27,792 bases of DNA from an uncultured Oscillospiraceae bacterium (GCA_934569195.1 CAKTKB010000005.1:1-27792), one strand, 5' to 3'; counted from the first letter of the stretch, positions 16,949 through 24,989 are shown. The notes: generated by a model from the letters alone, not told the origin. Program-made: numbers and translations.

Positions 16949-17625
16949 AGCGGAATTTTCTGTGCCGCAGCGGCCCGGATTGCCGCCACCGCGCCGTCAA
17001 TATCCAACTCGGAGGTATCCACCAGCACCGCATCCTTCGCCTGCTTCAGCGGTGCAATATCCCGGTGGCTGTCCTGATAATCCCGCTCCTGAATCTGCTT
17101 GAGCACCTGGGCAAGGGTGGTCTTTTCTCCCTTTTGCTCCATTTCCCGGAAACGGCGCTCCGCCCGGACCTGAGCCGATGCCGTGAGGAAAATTTTCACG
17201 TCCGCCCGGGGCAGCACCACCGTGCCGATGTCCCGTCCGTCCATGATAACATTGTGCCGGCGGGCCAGATCCCGCTGCATCTCCAGCAGCATCTCCCGCA
17301 CCGCCGGGCGGGCGGACACCTGGGATGCCAGCTTGGAAATCTCCGGCGTGCGGATGTCCTCCGTCACGTCCATGCCGTTCATGATCATGTGCTGCTTGCC
17401 CTGCTCGTCGTATTCGATCCCCAGGGTCAGCTCGTCCAGGTATCGGTTCACACCGTCCGTATCCTTGGGGCTGACGCCCCACAGATCCAGAAAATATGCC
17501 ACCGTGCGGTAAATCGCGCCGGTGTCCACGTAGCAGTAGCCCAGCTCGGCCGCAAGCCTGCGGGCAATCGTGCTCTTGCCGGCGCCCGCCGGACCGTCAA
17601 TGGCAATGGAATAGGTCTTGCTCAT
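16945..17625 (-). CDS. cmk: Cytidylate kinase
   Basis: Phosphorylates CMP and dCMP to the diphosphates using ATP, in the cytosol, as part of pyrimidine nucleotide recycling. The 226-residue length is normal for bacterial Cmk. Visible motifs are the P-loop GPAGAGKST near residue 10-18, the YVDTGAIYRTVAYF nucleoside monophosphate-binding segment, the MDGRDIGTVVLP motif (about 131-142) and the LID-region arginines in RAERRFREME. The ATG at 17625 has AAGGAGG seven bases upstream. Its last four bases overlap the start of ispH-rpsA, a gene neighbourhood (cmk next to ispH/rpsA) common in Firmicutes. The gap from the sigma-like gene upstream is 43 bases with no minus-strand terminator, so it probably belongs to the dnaG transcript. 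Confidence 0.95.
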   Translation of the reverse strand: MSKTYSIAIDGPAGAGKSTIARRLAAELGYCYVDTGAIYRTVAYFLDLWGVSPKDTDGVNRYLDELTLGIEYDEQGKQHMIMNGMDVTEDIRTPEISKLASQVSARPAVREMLLEMQRDLARRHNVIMDGRDIGTVVLPRADVKIFLTASAQVRAERRFREMEQKGEKTTLAQVLKQIQERDYQDSHRDIAPLKQAKDAVLVDTSELDIDGAVAAIRAAAAQKIPL

Positions 17626-17640
17626 TCTATATCCTCCTTA

Positions 17641-17665
17641 TCCCGGAAAACCGGGACGCTTTTTT
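17641..17665 (+). other. Hairpin before cmk, terminator-like only on the plus strand
   Basis: TCCCGG-AAAA-CCGGGA (17641-17656) is followed on the plus strand by a run of six T (17660-17665). In the direction of the genes it has A rather than U next to it and sits just upstream of the cmk ribosome binding site. It could stop antisense transcription or tune cmk translation. There is no plus-strand gene for it to end. Confidence 0.35.
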
Positions 17666-17668
17666 CTT

Positions 17669-18736
17669 TCACTGCATCTGCCGCAGCTTTCCCAGAGCCT
17701 CCGCCTCCCGGGCGGTCACCTGCTCCGGCGTCAGGCCCAGCATGGCCGCAATCTGCTCCGGTGTCCGGACCTTCCCGTCCTCCAGGCCGAAGCGCAGCGT
17801 GAGAATTCGGGCATCCTGATCGTCCACACAGCTCAGCAGGTCTGCAATCCGCTGGCGCATGCGGAAATAGGCCGTGTCCTCCACCGCCTGGTCCTGCTCC
17901 TCATCCGCAGGCGCCGGCTCCGACGCTTTGCGAAGCTTTCCCATCGTCCGGGCAAGCTCCACCATCCGCCGGACGTTTTCCTCCTCCGCCGCCGGAATGT
18001 GCATCTGCCCGGCAATCTCCTCCGGCGTCGGATTGCGGCCCAGCTCTTCCAGCAGCCGCTCGTCCACGCTGCGGTAATCCTCCATCCGGCGGCGCAGATG
18101 CTGCCCCAGACCGTTCTCCCGGGCCTGACGAACCACCGCCCGGGCCATATACTGACGAATCCACCAATCCCGGTGATCCGCGAAGCGCTCCCCGCCTACC
18201 CAGGCCAGAATACCCTGCCACAGGCCCATGCTGCCCTCCTGGATCAAATCCAGCAGCAGCACACCCCGGCCCGCATATTCCCGGGCCAATTCCACGACCC
18301 GGCCGAGGCAGGCTCCGGCGACCGCGCCGCAGACGGGGTCCCGGGGGTTCTCTTCCCCGTTGGCCCGCTCCAGCTCCGGCAGCAGTGCCTCCGGCTCTCC
18401 GGCCTGGGAGGAAAGCTCCGCCACCTCCTGCAAATACAGCCGCAGCGGGTCCTCCGGCGAAAGTCCGGAAATCATATCCACCCGGGATGCCAGCTGTTTC
18501 TCCATCCGCAGCCGGGCCGCCGCCTCGCCCACGCCGGGCGCGGGGGGCAGGCCGCTGAGGTCCAGACTCACGGACAAATCCTCCAGCGTCTGGAACGCTT
18601 GCTCCAGCGTCTCTTCCTCTTCTCCCTCCGACAGAGCCAGCAGGGTCGCCGCATCCATCGTATCGCCTGTTTTCAGCTTGGAAAGGGCATCGGTCAAAGG
18701 CGTGTCCTCAAACACAAACAGTCCGCTGTCTATCAT
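17669..18736 (-). CDS. Degenerate sigma-70 paralogue
   Basis: A 355-residue protein with sigma-70 architecture but weakened DNA-reading parts. Residues 1-90 are a poorly conserved, partly acidic extension (SEGEEEETLEQAFQTLEDL). Region 1.2 is recognisable (EDPLRLYLQEVAEL, 95-108), and region 2 holds the core-binding string AGRGVLLLDLIQEGSMGL (155-172) and WWIRQ (191-195). Region 3 is LLEELGRNPTPEEIA (228-242); region 4 is ILTLRFGLEDGK...LTPEQVTAREAEAL (311-348). In the -35 recognition helix the usual arginines and glutamine (E. coli RpoD TRERIRQIE) are replaced: T-P-E-Q-V-T-A-R-E. The conserved Thr after WIRQ is Ala198. It overlaps the upstream RpoD-like gene by ATGA and has GGAGGA upstream, so the two are made together. 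It may be an alternative sigma with relaxed promoter choice, a co-sigma, or a competitor for core polymerase; function is inference. Confidence 0.82.
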   Translation of the reverse strand: MIDSGLFVFEDTPLTDALSKLKTGDTMDAATLLALSEGEEEETLEQAFQTLEDLSVSLDLSGLPPAPGVGEAAARLRMEKQLASRVDMISGLSPEDPLRLYLQEVAELSSQAGEPEALLPELERANGEENPRDPVCGAVAGACLGRVVELAREYAGRGVLLLDLIQEGSMGLWQGILAWVGGERFADHRDWWIRQYMARAVVRQARENGLGQHLRRRMEDYRSVDERLLEELGRNPTPEEIAGQMHIPAAEEENVRRMVELARTMGKLRKASEPAPADEEQDQAVEDTAYFRMRQRIADLLSCVDDQDARILTLRFGLEDGKVRTPEQIAAMLGLTPEQVTAREAEALGKLRQMQ

Positions 18737-19611
18737 TCCAGAAAGTCCTCCAATCCCATATCCGCGCCCATTTTCTTCAGCTTGTCCATGGCCTGGCGCT
18801 CAATCTGGCGCGCCCGCTCCTTGGAAACACCCATCTGGGTGCCGATTTCCTCCAGAGAATGGCACGCTCCGTCCTCCATGCCAAAGCGCAGGCGCAAAAC
18901 CTGCTGCTGGCGGGGAGATAGCTTTTCGATCAGCCGGTCCATGGTGCTCTTCAGCTCCTCCCGCACCAGCTCCTCCTGCGGCTGGGGGGCCTGAATATCC
19001 TCCAGCAAAACCCCCAGCGTTCCGTCCTCGCTGTCTCCGGCGGGCGCATCCAGGGAACAGGTCTCCGGCGCAGCCTGCAGCAGCTGGCGCACCTTCGCCT
19101 CGGGGATTCCGGCGCGCTCCGCAATCTCCCCGTCCGTCGGCTCCCGCTCCAGCTCCTGGGTCAGAGCCGTGCGCACCGCCGTAAGCTTGCGGATACGCTC
19201 GGCGGTATGGACCGGCACACGGATCACACCGCTGTGATTCATAAGGCAGCGGGTCACTCCCTGGCGAATCCACTTGGTTGCGTAAGTAGAAAACCGGTAA
19301 TCCCGGGTATAGTCAAATTTCTTTGCCGCGGCCAGCAGGCCGATGGAGCCTTCCTGAATCAGGTCCATCAGAGACACGCCCCGCCCGGCATACTCCCGGG
19401 CTACGGACACCACCAGGCGCAGATTGGAATTCACCATCTTCCGGATGGCATCCTCATCTCCCCGGGCGCAGCCCTTGGCCAGCTCCCGCTCCTCCTGGGC
19501 GCTCAGCAGCGGATACTGGCGAATCTCCTGGAGATACTGGCGCATATCCTCCTCCCCCGAGCTGACCGTCAGGGGCGTTTTTTCCTCTTTGTCCACAAGC
19601 TCTGCATTCAT
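18733..19611 (-). CDS. RpoD-like RNA polymerase sigma factor
   Basis: A 292-residue sigma-70 factor occupying the rpoD slot directly downstream of dnaG. Visible parts: region 1.2 (EEDMRQYLQEIRQYPLLSAQEE, from 20), region 2.1-2.2 (NSNLRLVVSVAREYAGRGVSLMDLIQEG), 2.3-2.4 (FSTYATKWIRQGVTR, 107-121), region 3 (TQELEREPTDGEIAERAGIP, 151-170) and region 4 (LSPRQQQVLRLRFGMEDG, then VSKERARQIERQAMDKLKK at 262-280). The -10-reading Gln117 and Thr120 are kept, but the first Trp of the usual WWIRQ is Lys113. The -35 helix keeps Glu265, Arg266, Arg268 and Gln269. There is no region 1.1, so it is shorter than typical RpoD (about 360 or more). Its start overlaps the dnaG stop by ATGA and its stop overlaps the next sigma-like gene. 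It may be the housekeeping factor or a group 2/3 paralogue; I leave the symbol blank. Confidence 0.88.
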   Translation of the reverse strand: MNAELVDKEEKTPLTVSSGEEDMRQYLQEIRQYPLLSAQEERELAKGCARGDEDAIRKMVNSNLRLVVSVAREYAGRGVSLMDLIQEGSIGLLAAAKKFDYTRDYRFSTYATKWIRQGVTRCLMNHSGVIRVPVHTAERIRKLTAVRTALTQELEREPTDGEIAERAGIPEAKVRQLLQAAPETCSLDAPAGDSEDGTLGVLLEDIQAPQPQEELVREELKSTMDRLIEKLSPRQQQVLRLRFGMEDGACHSLEEIGTQMGVSKERARQIERQAMDKLKKMGADMGLEDFLE

Positions 19612-21356
19612 TGATCGATCCCTTTTCTTTCCTTTAGTCGGTCGCGCAGGGCCAGCAGATCCATCGGATCCGACCCCTTTGCCGCCTGATGCTCATTCTG
19701 AATGACCCGGATGCAGTCAGACAGCGCCTGCTCTCTGGCAGGCTCCTGGCGGCGCTGTAAAATACCCGCCACATGGGACATTTCCTCCGGCGACAGGTCC
19801 GTCAGCACATCCGGCGCCACCCGCAGCCCCTGCCGGTAGCGCTCCAGCATCTGGCGGAATACCTTTTCCAGCAGCGGTACGGAGAATTCCTCCGGCTTCA
19901 GGCTTCCCGTCTGATCCAGCAGCGTCGGGTCCCGCATAGCCAGGGCGATCACCGTCTCCTCCGCCACGGCGGAGCGGACATTCTCATAGCGCAGCTGCCG
20001 CACCTTGGGCTGAAGAGCCTGCACCGGCTCCAAATCCACCCGCTCCTGCTTCTTCTTTTCATAGGCCCGGCGGCGCTTGTAGGCCTTGTCCACCTCCAGC
20101 TTCATCGCCTCAAAGCTGATGCCGGCAGCCTCCGCCGCCCGGCCGCCGTAAACCTCCCGCTGAACCGGGCTGCTCAGCGTACTCAAAAGCTCTGCCGCCT
20201 CCTGGATAAACGCCACCCTCTGCTCGTCCTCCGTCAGGCGGTACTTGCTGCGGATTGCGTTGAGCTGGTACTCTACCCGGTTTGCCGACTCCTCCAACAG
20301 AAGCTTGAAGCGGTCCGCGCCGAATTTTTTCAGATACTCGTCCGGGTCCTTTGCGTCGTGCATTTTCAGCACCTTCACGCCGATCCCGACCTTCTCCAGC
20401 ATAGGGATGGCCCGCCGGGTGGCCCGCTGCCCGGCCTCGTCGCCGTCGTAGATCAGCACCACCTGCTCGGTATAGCGGCTCAGCAGGGTGGCATGATCCT
20501 CCGTCAGGGACGTCCCGAGAGAAGCGACCGCGCAGTCAAACCCGTACTGGTGCAGGGCGATGGCATCCATATAGCCCTCCACCAGGATCAGGTAGCCCTG
20601 CTTGCTTTTTTTCGCCAGGTTCAGGGCAAAAAGATTCTTCCGTTTGTTAAACACCATCGTCTCGGAGGTATTGAGATATTTGGGCGTCGAGTCGTCCATC
20701 ACTCTTCCGCCGAAGCCGATCACATTTCCACGGACGTCGATAATCGGGAACATGAGCCGGTTGCGGAACCGGTCGTAGGGCTTGCCGTTTTTGGAGGATA
20801 TGCCCGCCAGGTCCGCGTCCTTCAGCTCCTGGGGCGTGTACCCCTTGGCCAGCATGGCATCCGTCAGCGCAGTCCACTGATCCGGGGCGAAGCCGATACC
20901 GAACCGGGTCAGGGTCGCCGGAAGCATTCCCCGCCTCTGCGCATAGGCCAGGCCCTCCCGGCCGCAAGGCTCCCGGAGCATGGCATGGAAAAAGCGGGCC
21001 GCCTCCCGGTTCAGCGCCCACAGGCGCTCCTGCTGGCGATAGCGGCTCTGGTACCGTTCATCCTCCGGCACCTCTATCCCGGCCCGTTTGGCCAGGGCGC
21101 GCACGGCATCCGGGTAGCTCAGTCCCTCGATCTCCATCATGAACTGAATCACGCCGCCGCCCTTGTGGCAGCCGAAGCAATAGAACATTCCCTTATCCGG
21201 CGCCACGGATAAGGACGGTGTCTTTTCCCCGTGGAACGGGCACAGGCCAAACAGGTTCGCGCCGGAGCGTTTGAGCTGCACATACTGCCCTACCACGTCC
21301 TCGATGGGATTTCGCGCCACCAGCTCATCCAAAAAAGATGGTGTAAACTCCGCCAT
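19608..21356 (-). CDS. dnaG: DNA primase
   Basis: Synthesises RNA primers for Okazaki fragments at the replication fork with the DnaB helicase. The 582-residue length fits Firmicutes DnaG. The N-terminal CHC2 zinc finger is complete: Cys39, His42, Cys60 and Cys63 in LCPFHGEKTPS and FYCFGCHKGG. The catalytic core has RFRNRLMFPI and GFGGRVMDDSTPKYLNT. The TOPRIM motifs are visible as LVEGYMDAIAL (about 257) and IYDGDEAGQRA (about 304). The C-terminal helicase-binding part (about 450-582) is divergent, as is normal. The ATG at 21356 has GGGAGGAG eight bases upstream. An extended -10 promoter sits between it and dgt. The stop overlaps the start of the RpoD-like gene, preserving the classic dnaG-rpoD arrangement of the macromolecular synthesis operon. 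Confidence 0.97.
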   Translation of the reverse strand: MAEFTPSFLDELVARNPIEDVVGQYVQLKRSGANLFGLCPFHGEKTPSLSVAPDKGMFYCFGCHKGGGVIQFMMEIEGLSYPDAVRALAKRAGIEVPEDERYQSRYRQQERLWALNREAARFFHAMLREPCGREGLAYAQRRGMLPATLTRFGIGFAPDQWTALTDAMLAKGYTPQELKDADLAGISSKNGKPYDRFRNRLMFPIIDVRGNVIGFGGRVMDDSTPKYLNTSETMVFNKRKNLFALNLAKKSKQGYLILVEGYMDAIALHQYGFDCAVASLGTSLTEDHATLLSRYTEQVVLIYDGDEAGQRATRRAIPMLEKVGIGVKVLKMHDAKDPDEYLKKFGADRFKLLLEESANRVEYQLNAIRSKYRLTEDEQRVAFIQEAAELLSTLSSPVQREVYGGRAAEAAGISFEAMKLEVDKAYKRRRAYEKKKQERVDLEPVQALQPKVRQLRYENVRSAVAEETVIALAMRDPTLLDQTGSLKPEEFSVPLLEKVFRQMLERYRQGLRVAPDVLTDLSPEEMSHVAGILQRRQEPAREQALSDCIRVIQNEHQAAKGSDPMDLLALRDRLKERKGIDQ

Positions 21357-21395
21357 GTTTCGCTCCTCCCTGCCCGTTTTTTACAAATTCATTTT

Positions 21396-21404
21396 ATTAT
21401 AGCA
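21396..21404 (-). promoter_or_regulatory. Extended -10 promoter for the dnaG-sigma operon
   Basis: The minus strand reads TGC-TATAAT (21396-21404), a perfect -10 hexamer with an extended TGn element, just downstream of the dgt stop codon. No good -35 hexamer is present 16-18 bases upstream, which lies inside dgt. Predicted start near 21389, leader about 33 bases. Confidence 0.62.
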
Positions 21405-21406
21405 TA

Positions 21407-22420
21407 TCATCCCCGGACTTGCCAGCCTGAGGGAATGAAAATCTCCGTGTATTTATCCACGGCATACTTGTCCGTCATGCCGGCGATATAGTCGCACACC
21501 GTCCGCTCCATCCCGTCAAAGGAAAGCTGGGGCTGAAAGTCCTCCGGCAGAGCGTCGGGGTGGTCCATATAGTACTCGTAGAGCTGCTGAAGCATCCGCT
21601 TTGCCTTGCGTTCCTGCCCCTTGGCAACGGGATTCCGATAAACGTGCTCGAACATAAAGCTGCGCAGATCCGCCAGCGCCTTCTCCACATCCGGAGAAAG
21701 CACAACGGCCCCCGCCTCCCGGGATACCAGAATCGCATCGCACACCAGGGTGTTCACCCGCTCCCGGTGAGAAAAGCCCAGCACCCGGCAAATATCCCGG
21801 GGGATGTCCTCCTCGCCAAGGATGCCCGCCCGAATGGCATCATCGATGTCATGGTTTACATAAGCAATTTGATCCGACCGGCGGACGACCTGTCCCTCCA
21901 GCGTTTCCGGTATGACCGGGCCGGTATGGCCCAGAATGCCCATGCGCACCTCGTAAGTAAGGTTCAGCCCCGCGCCGTCCTTCTCCAGGACGTCCACCAC
22001 CCGCAGGCTCTGCTCGTTGTGGCAGAAGGGCCTGCCCATAGCCTGGGACAGGGCGGCTTCTCCCGCGTGGCCAAAGGGCGTATGTCCCAGATCATGTCCC
22101 ATGGCGATGGCCTCCGCCAGGTCCTCGTTGAGTCCCAGCGCCCGGGTAATGGTTCGGGCAATCCGGGCCACCTCCAGGGTATGGGTCATACGGGTGCGGT
22201 AATGGTCCCCCTCCGGCTGCAAAAAAACCTGGGTCTTGTGCATCAGTCTGCGGAACGCCTTACTGTGGACGATCCGGTCCGTATCTCTTTGGTAGCAGGT
22301 CCGCACCTCCAGCTCAGCCGGCTCCTCGGGAATCGGTCTGCCCTTGCTGCTGTCGGAAAATGCCGCCAACGGATTGAGATAGCGATGCTCCTGCCGTTCC
22401 AGTTCCTCACGCACTGTCAT
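21407..22420 (-). CDS. dgt: dGTPase-like HD-domain triphosphohydrolase
   Basis: A 337-residue HD-superfamily protein of the deoxyguanosinetriphosphate triphosphohydrolase-like group, which converts dNTPs to deoxynucleosides and triphosphate. Metal-binding residues are visible: His80 in RMTHTLEVA, the His109-Asp110 pair in MGHDLGHTPFGHAGE, and an Asp in AYVNHDIDDAIRAG. The N-terminus (YLNPLAAFSDSSKGR, CYQRDTDRIVHSKAFRRL) is the typical dGTPase-like opening. The ATG at 22420 has GGAGGG six bases upstream. The gene directly precedes dnaG, an order often seen in Clostridia, which hints at control of dNTP pools around replication. The gap from the GNAT gene is 17 bases, so it is probably in the hflX transcript. 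Substrate specificity cannot be read from sequence. Confidence 0.92.
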   Translation of the reverse strand: MTVREELERQEHRYLNPLAAFSDSSKGRPIPEEPAELEVRTCYQRDTDRIVHSKAFRRLMHKTQVFLQPEGDHYRTRMTHTLEVARIARTITRALGLNEDLAEAIAMGHDLGHTPFGHAGEAALSQAMGRPFCHNEQSLRVVDVLEKDGAGLNLTYEVRMGILGHTGPVIPETLEGQVVRRSDQIAYVNHDIDDAIRAGILGEEDIPRDICRVLGFSHRERVNTLVCDAILVSREAGAVVLSPDVEKALADLRSFMFEHVYRNPVAKGQERKAKRMLQQLYEYYMDHPDALPEDFQPQLSFDGMERTVCDYIAGMTDKYAVDKYTEIFIPSGWQVRG

Positions 22421-22437
22421 ATGTGACCCTCCAAATT

Positions 22438-22992
22438 CTATAAGATGTCCTTCCAGTCGCCGTAAAACAGGATGTCCCCTTTTCCCGCCTGGGGGCTGCC
22501 GGTATAGACCCGGTTGTCAAAGCCGCCGATGCGGAATCCAACGCTTAAATAAAACAGGCACGCGCCAAGATTGTTGTCCTGGGCCTGCAGGTAAACGCCG
22601 CCGTAGTCCCGGTCCCGGGCTTCCTCCATTCCCCGGCGGATCAGCGCCCGCCCTACCCCCTGTCTGCGGGCAGCGGCACTGACCTTCAGATCCAGCAAAT
22701 ACATGTAGTTAAAAAATCCCGGCTGATAGATGGCCAGCCCCAGGCAGGTATCTCCCCGATAGGCTCCCAGCATCAGGCTGTCCTTTGCCAGGGCCTCATA
22801 GTCGTAGCGCTCCTGAGGAAAGGCCATCTCGCCGGGGCTGTCTGACCAATCGATCCGGTAGCTCCACACCCCTTCCTCCAGCCGGGGGATCAGCCGTCCC
22901 GGCTGCAAAAAGGGATCGTTTCTCAAATTCAGGTCCTCCGCCCGTTCCCGGGTCACCGGCCGGACAGAAAGCATTTCTACGGATGCGGGCAT
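22438..22992 (-). CDS. GNAT N-acetyltransferase, streptothricin-acetyltransferase-like
   Basis: A 184-residue acetyl-CoA-dependent acetyltransferase of the GNAT fold. The acetyl-CoA-binding motif A is visible as LKVSAAARRQGVGRALIRRG (about 113-132; R-R-Q-G-V-G-R-A). The segment after it (QAQDNNLGACLFYLSVGFRIGG, then a Tyr and TGSP) resembles the end of streptothricin acetyltransferases, where QTNN-ACNLY-GF-GG is typical. That likeness is from memory, and the natural substrate could be any small amine or a protein N-terminus. The start at 22992 has AGGAGG six bases upstream, overlapping the stop of the YigZ gene one base away, so translation is coupled. Nothing else here suggests a resistance cluster, so a housekeeping or detoxifying role is as likely. 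Confidence 0.85.
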   Translation of the reverse strand: MPASVEMLSVRPVTRERAEDLNLRNDPFLQPGRLIPRLEEGVWSYRIDWSDSPGEMAFPQERYDYEALAKDSLMLGAYRGDTCLGLAIYQPGFFNYMYLLDLKVSAAARRQGVGRALIRRGMEEARDRDYGGVYLQAQDNNLGACLFYLSVGFRIGGFDNRVYTGSPQAGKGDILFYGDWKDIL

Positions 22993-22993
22993 G

Positions 22994-23629
22994 CTACACC
23001 TCCTGTTGGACCGGGAAGGCCCGATACTCCTGCCCGGTCTCCAAAGCCTCTACCGCACCGCAGGTCATATCCGTCAGCCCGTCCAGAAAGGGCCGGGTCT
23101 GACCCTGGGGCAGCAGAATTTCCATCTCCACCTCCGCGCCGAACTGCGTATCCCGCACAATACCGCCATAGGCCGACACCGCCAGCTTCACCCTTTCAAA
23201 ATAGGTATACGGGCAGGGCAGATACAGTACGGTCCAGACCCGTTTCATGGACTTCCCTGCTGCATCCACCGCTATCTTCGCGCCCCGGGTATAGGCCCGG
23301 ACCAGGCCCCCCGCCCCCAGGAGAATTCCTCCGAAGTAACGCGTCACAACGCACACGACATTGTATAGCTGCTCCCGCTGGAGCACCTGGAGCATGGGCA
23401 TTCCCGCCGTCCCTCCCGGCTCTCCGTCGTCGCTGAAGCGCACGGCCCCGTCCCGGAGAATGTACGCCCAGCAGTTGTGCGTGGCGTCATAGTGCTGTTT
23501 TTTCATCTCCTGGATTCGTTCCAGCGCCTCTTCCTCCCGTTCCACCGGCCAGATTCTGCCGATAAACCGGGATTTTTTCTCTACAAATTCCCCCTGCCCG
23601 AAAGCGGTGGGCACCAGGTATTCCTCCAC
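22994..23629 (-). CDS. YigZ/IMPACT family protein
   Basis: A 211-residue cytosolic protein of the YigZ/IMPACT family (UPF0029 N-terminal domain plus DUF1949 C-terminal domain), linked in other organisms to translation or the ribosome. Family motifs are clear: KKSRFIGRIWPV (18-29), HNCWAYILRDG, FSDDGEPGGTAGMPML (about 66-80) and VVTRYFGGILLGAGGLVRAY (about 95-115). The start is a GTG at 23629, chosen because GGAGGAG lies eight bases upstream and the next residues match the family (MEEYLVPT). The site lies inside the end of hflX, whose stop is two bases away, implying coupled translation. Pairing with a ribosome-splitting GTPase (HflX) fits a translation role, but this is inference. Confidence 0.9.
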   Translation of the reverse strand: MEEYLVPTAFGQGEFVEKKSRFIGRIWPVEREEEALERIQEMKKQHYDATHNCWAYILRDGAVRFSDDGEPGGTAGMPMLQVLQREQLYNVVCVVTRYFGGILLGAGGLVRAYTRGAKIAVDAAGKSMKRVWTVLYLPCPYTYFERVKLAVSAYGGIVRDTQFGAEVEMEILLPQGQTRPFLDGLTDMTCGAVEALETGQEYRAFPVQQEV

Positions 23630-23631
23630 CC

Positions 23632-24897
23632 TCAGCGCTCCTCCGTTACATAATCTTTTATCCGGCCATACAGGATTTTATCCACAACCGCTTCTATTTC
23701 GATTCCGTCTCCGGTGTACTCCGTCCCCAGAACCCGCGCGCCGTCGTGGAGCGTCTCCACCATACCGCCCATGGCATAGGGCAGCGTCAGAAGCACATGG
23801 TGGTACTCCCGATCCAGCGCCTTTTCCACCGCCGCAAGGAGCTTCTCCATTCCCTGCCCCCGCGCTGCGGAGATTGCAACCACATCCTGCCCCACCGGAA
23901 CATCCTCCGGCGTCACCAGGTCACATTTATTGTAAACCTGCACCACGGGCGTATCGGGTCTTGCCAGCTGAGCCACCAGCTTTTCCACTACCTCCATGTG
24001 CGCCTGCCGATTGGGGTCGGAGGCATCCACGACGTGCAGCAGCAGGTCCGCGTAGGACAGCTCCTCCAGCGTCGCCCGGAAGGCTTCCACCAGGTGATGG
24101 GGCAGCTTGGCGATAAAGCCAACCGTGTCGGACAAAATGACCTGCAAATTATCCGACACCGTCAGCATACGCGAGGTGGTATCCAGCGTATCAAACAGCC
24201 GGTTATTCGCGGGAATGCCTGCGCCGGTAAGCCGGTTGAGCAGCGTAGATTTACCCGCGTTGGTATATCCCACGATTGCCACTACCGGAACGGAGTTCTT
24301 CATGCGGCGCTCCCGCTGCACGCCCCGCACCTGGCGCACCTGGCTCAGCTCCTCCTCCAGCCGGGAAATCCGCTCCCGGATGTGCCGCCGGTCCGACTCC
24401 AGCTTAGTCTCGCCGGGGCCGCGGGTCCCGATACCGCCGCCCTGACGGCTCAGACTTCTTCCCATGCCGGAGAGCCTCGGCAGCAGATAGCGGTACTGTG
24501 CCAGCTCCACCTGAAGGCGGCCCTCCCGGGTGCGGGCGCGCTGGGCAAAAATGTCCAGGATCAACGCGCTGCGGTCCAGAACGGTCACGCCCAGAATATC
24601 CTCCAGGGCGCGAATCTGCCCCGGAGACAGCTCGTTATCAAAAATAGCCATGGTGGATTGGGTTGCCTCGATCAGCATCCGCACCTCCTGGGCCTTTCCC
24701 TCACCGATGAAGCTGTGGGCATCTGGCGCATGACGGTTCTGGAGGATCTTCGCCGTGCAGAATCCGCCGTCCGTTTCCAGCAGCGCCTCCAGCTCCTCCA
24801 GCGTCTCGTCCGTAGCCGTCTGATCCGGCGCAAAGCAATCGGCGTTCAGGCCAACGAGCACCGCCCGCTCCTGCTGTTCTTGTTTTAATTCTTCCAT
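23632..24897 (-). CDS. hflX: GTPase HflX
   Basis: A ribosome-associated GTPase; HflX binds 50S subunits and splits stalled ribosomes under stress. The 421-residue length is usual. The N-terminal glycine-rich HflX domain is seen around 56-160, including FIGEGKAQE, DRSALILDIFAQRARTREG and RQGGGIGTRGPGETKLESD. A coiled linker (about 170-198) leads to the G domain: Walker A GYTNAGKS (210-217), G2 threonines in TLDTTSRML (about 237-245), DTVG (257-260) and NKCD (323-326). The ATG at 24897 has AGGAGGT eight bases upstream. It is first in a compact cluster with the YigZ-family, GNAT and dgt genes. No strong promoter is evident in the 90 bases between it and the rpmE terminator; GGATAAG at about 24950 is a weak -10 candidate. 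Confidence 0.95.
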   Translation of the reverse strand: MEELKQEQQERAVLVGLNADCFAPDQTATDETLEELEALLETDGGFCTAKILQNRHAPDAHSFIGEGKAQEVRMLIEATQSTMAIFDNELSPGQIRALEDILGVTVLDRSALILDIFAQRARTREGRLQVELAQYRYLLPRLSGMGRSLSRQGGGIGTRGPGETKLESDRRHIRERISRLEEELSQVRQVRGVQRERRMKNSVPVVAIVGYTNAGKSTLLNRLTGAGIPANNRLFDTLDTTSRMLTVSDNLQVILSDTVGFIAKLPHHLVEAFRATLEELSYADLLLHVVDASDPNRQAHMEVVEKLVAQLARPDTPVVQVYNKCDLVTPEDVPVGQDVVAISAARGQGMEKLLAAVEKALDREYHHVLLTLPYAMGGMVETLHDGARVLGTEYTGDGIEIEAVVDKILYGRIKDYVTEER

Positions 24898-24989
24898 TCG
24901 TATAACCTCCTGCGGCGACGGCCGCTGACAGCGTATTTTTCACCTTATCCGGACTGCCCATCCGCCGCACGAACCGGGGAAAACGACAA

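Noticed and set aside
24701..24970. Possible leader peptide starting upstream of hflX
   Set aside because: The frame overlaps hflX out of phase for most of its length and has no ribosome binding site of its own.
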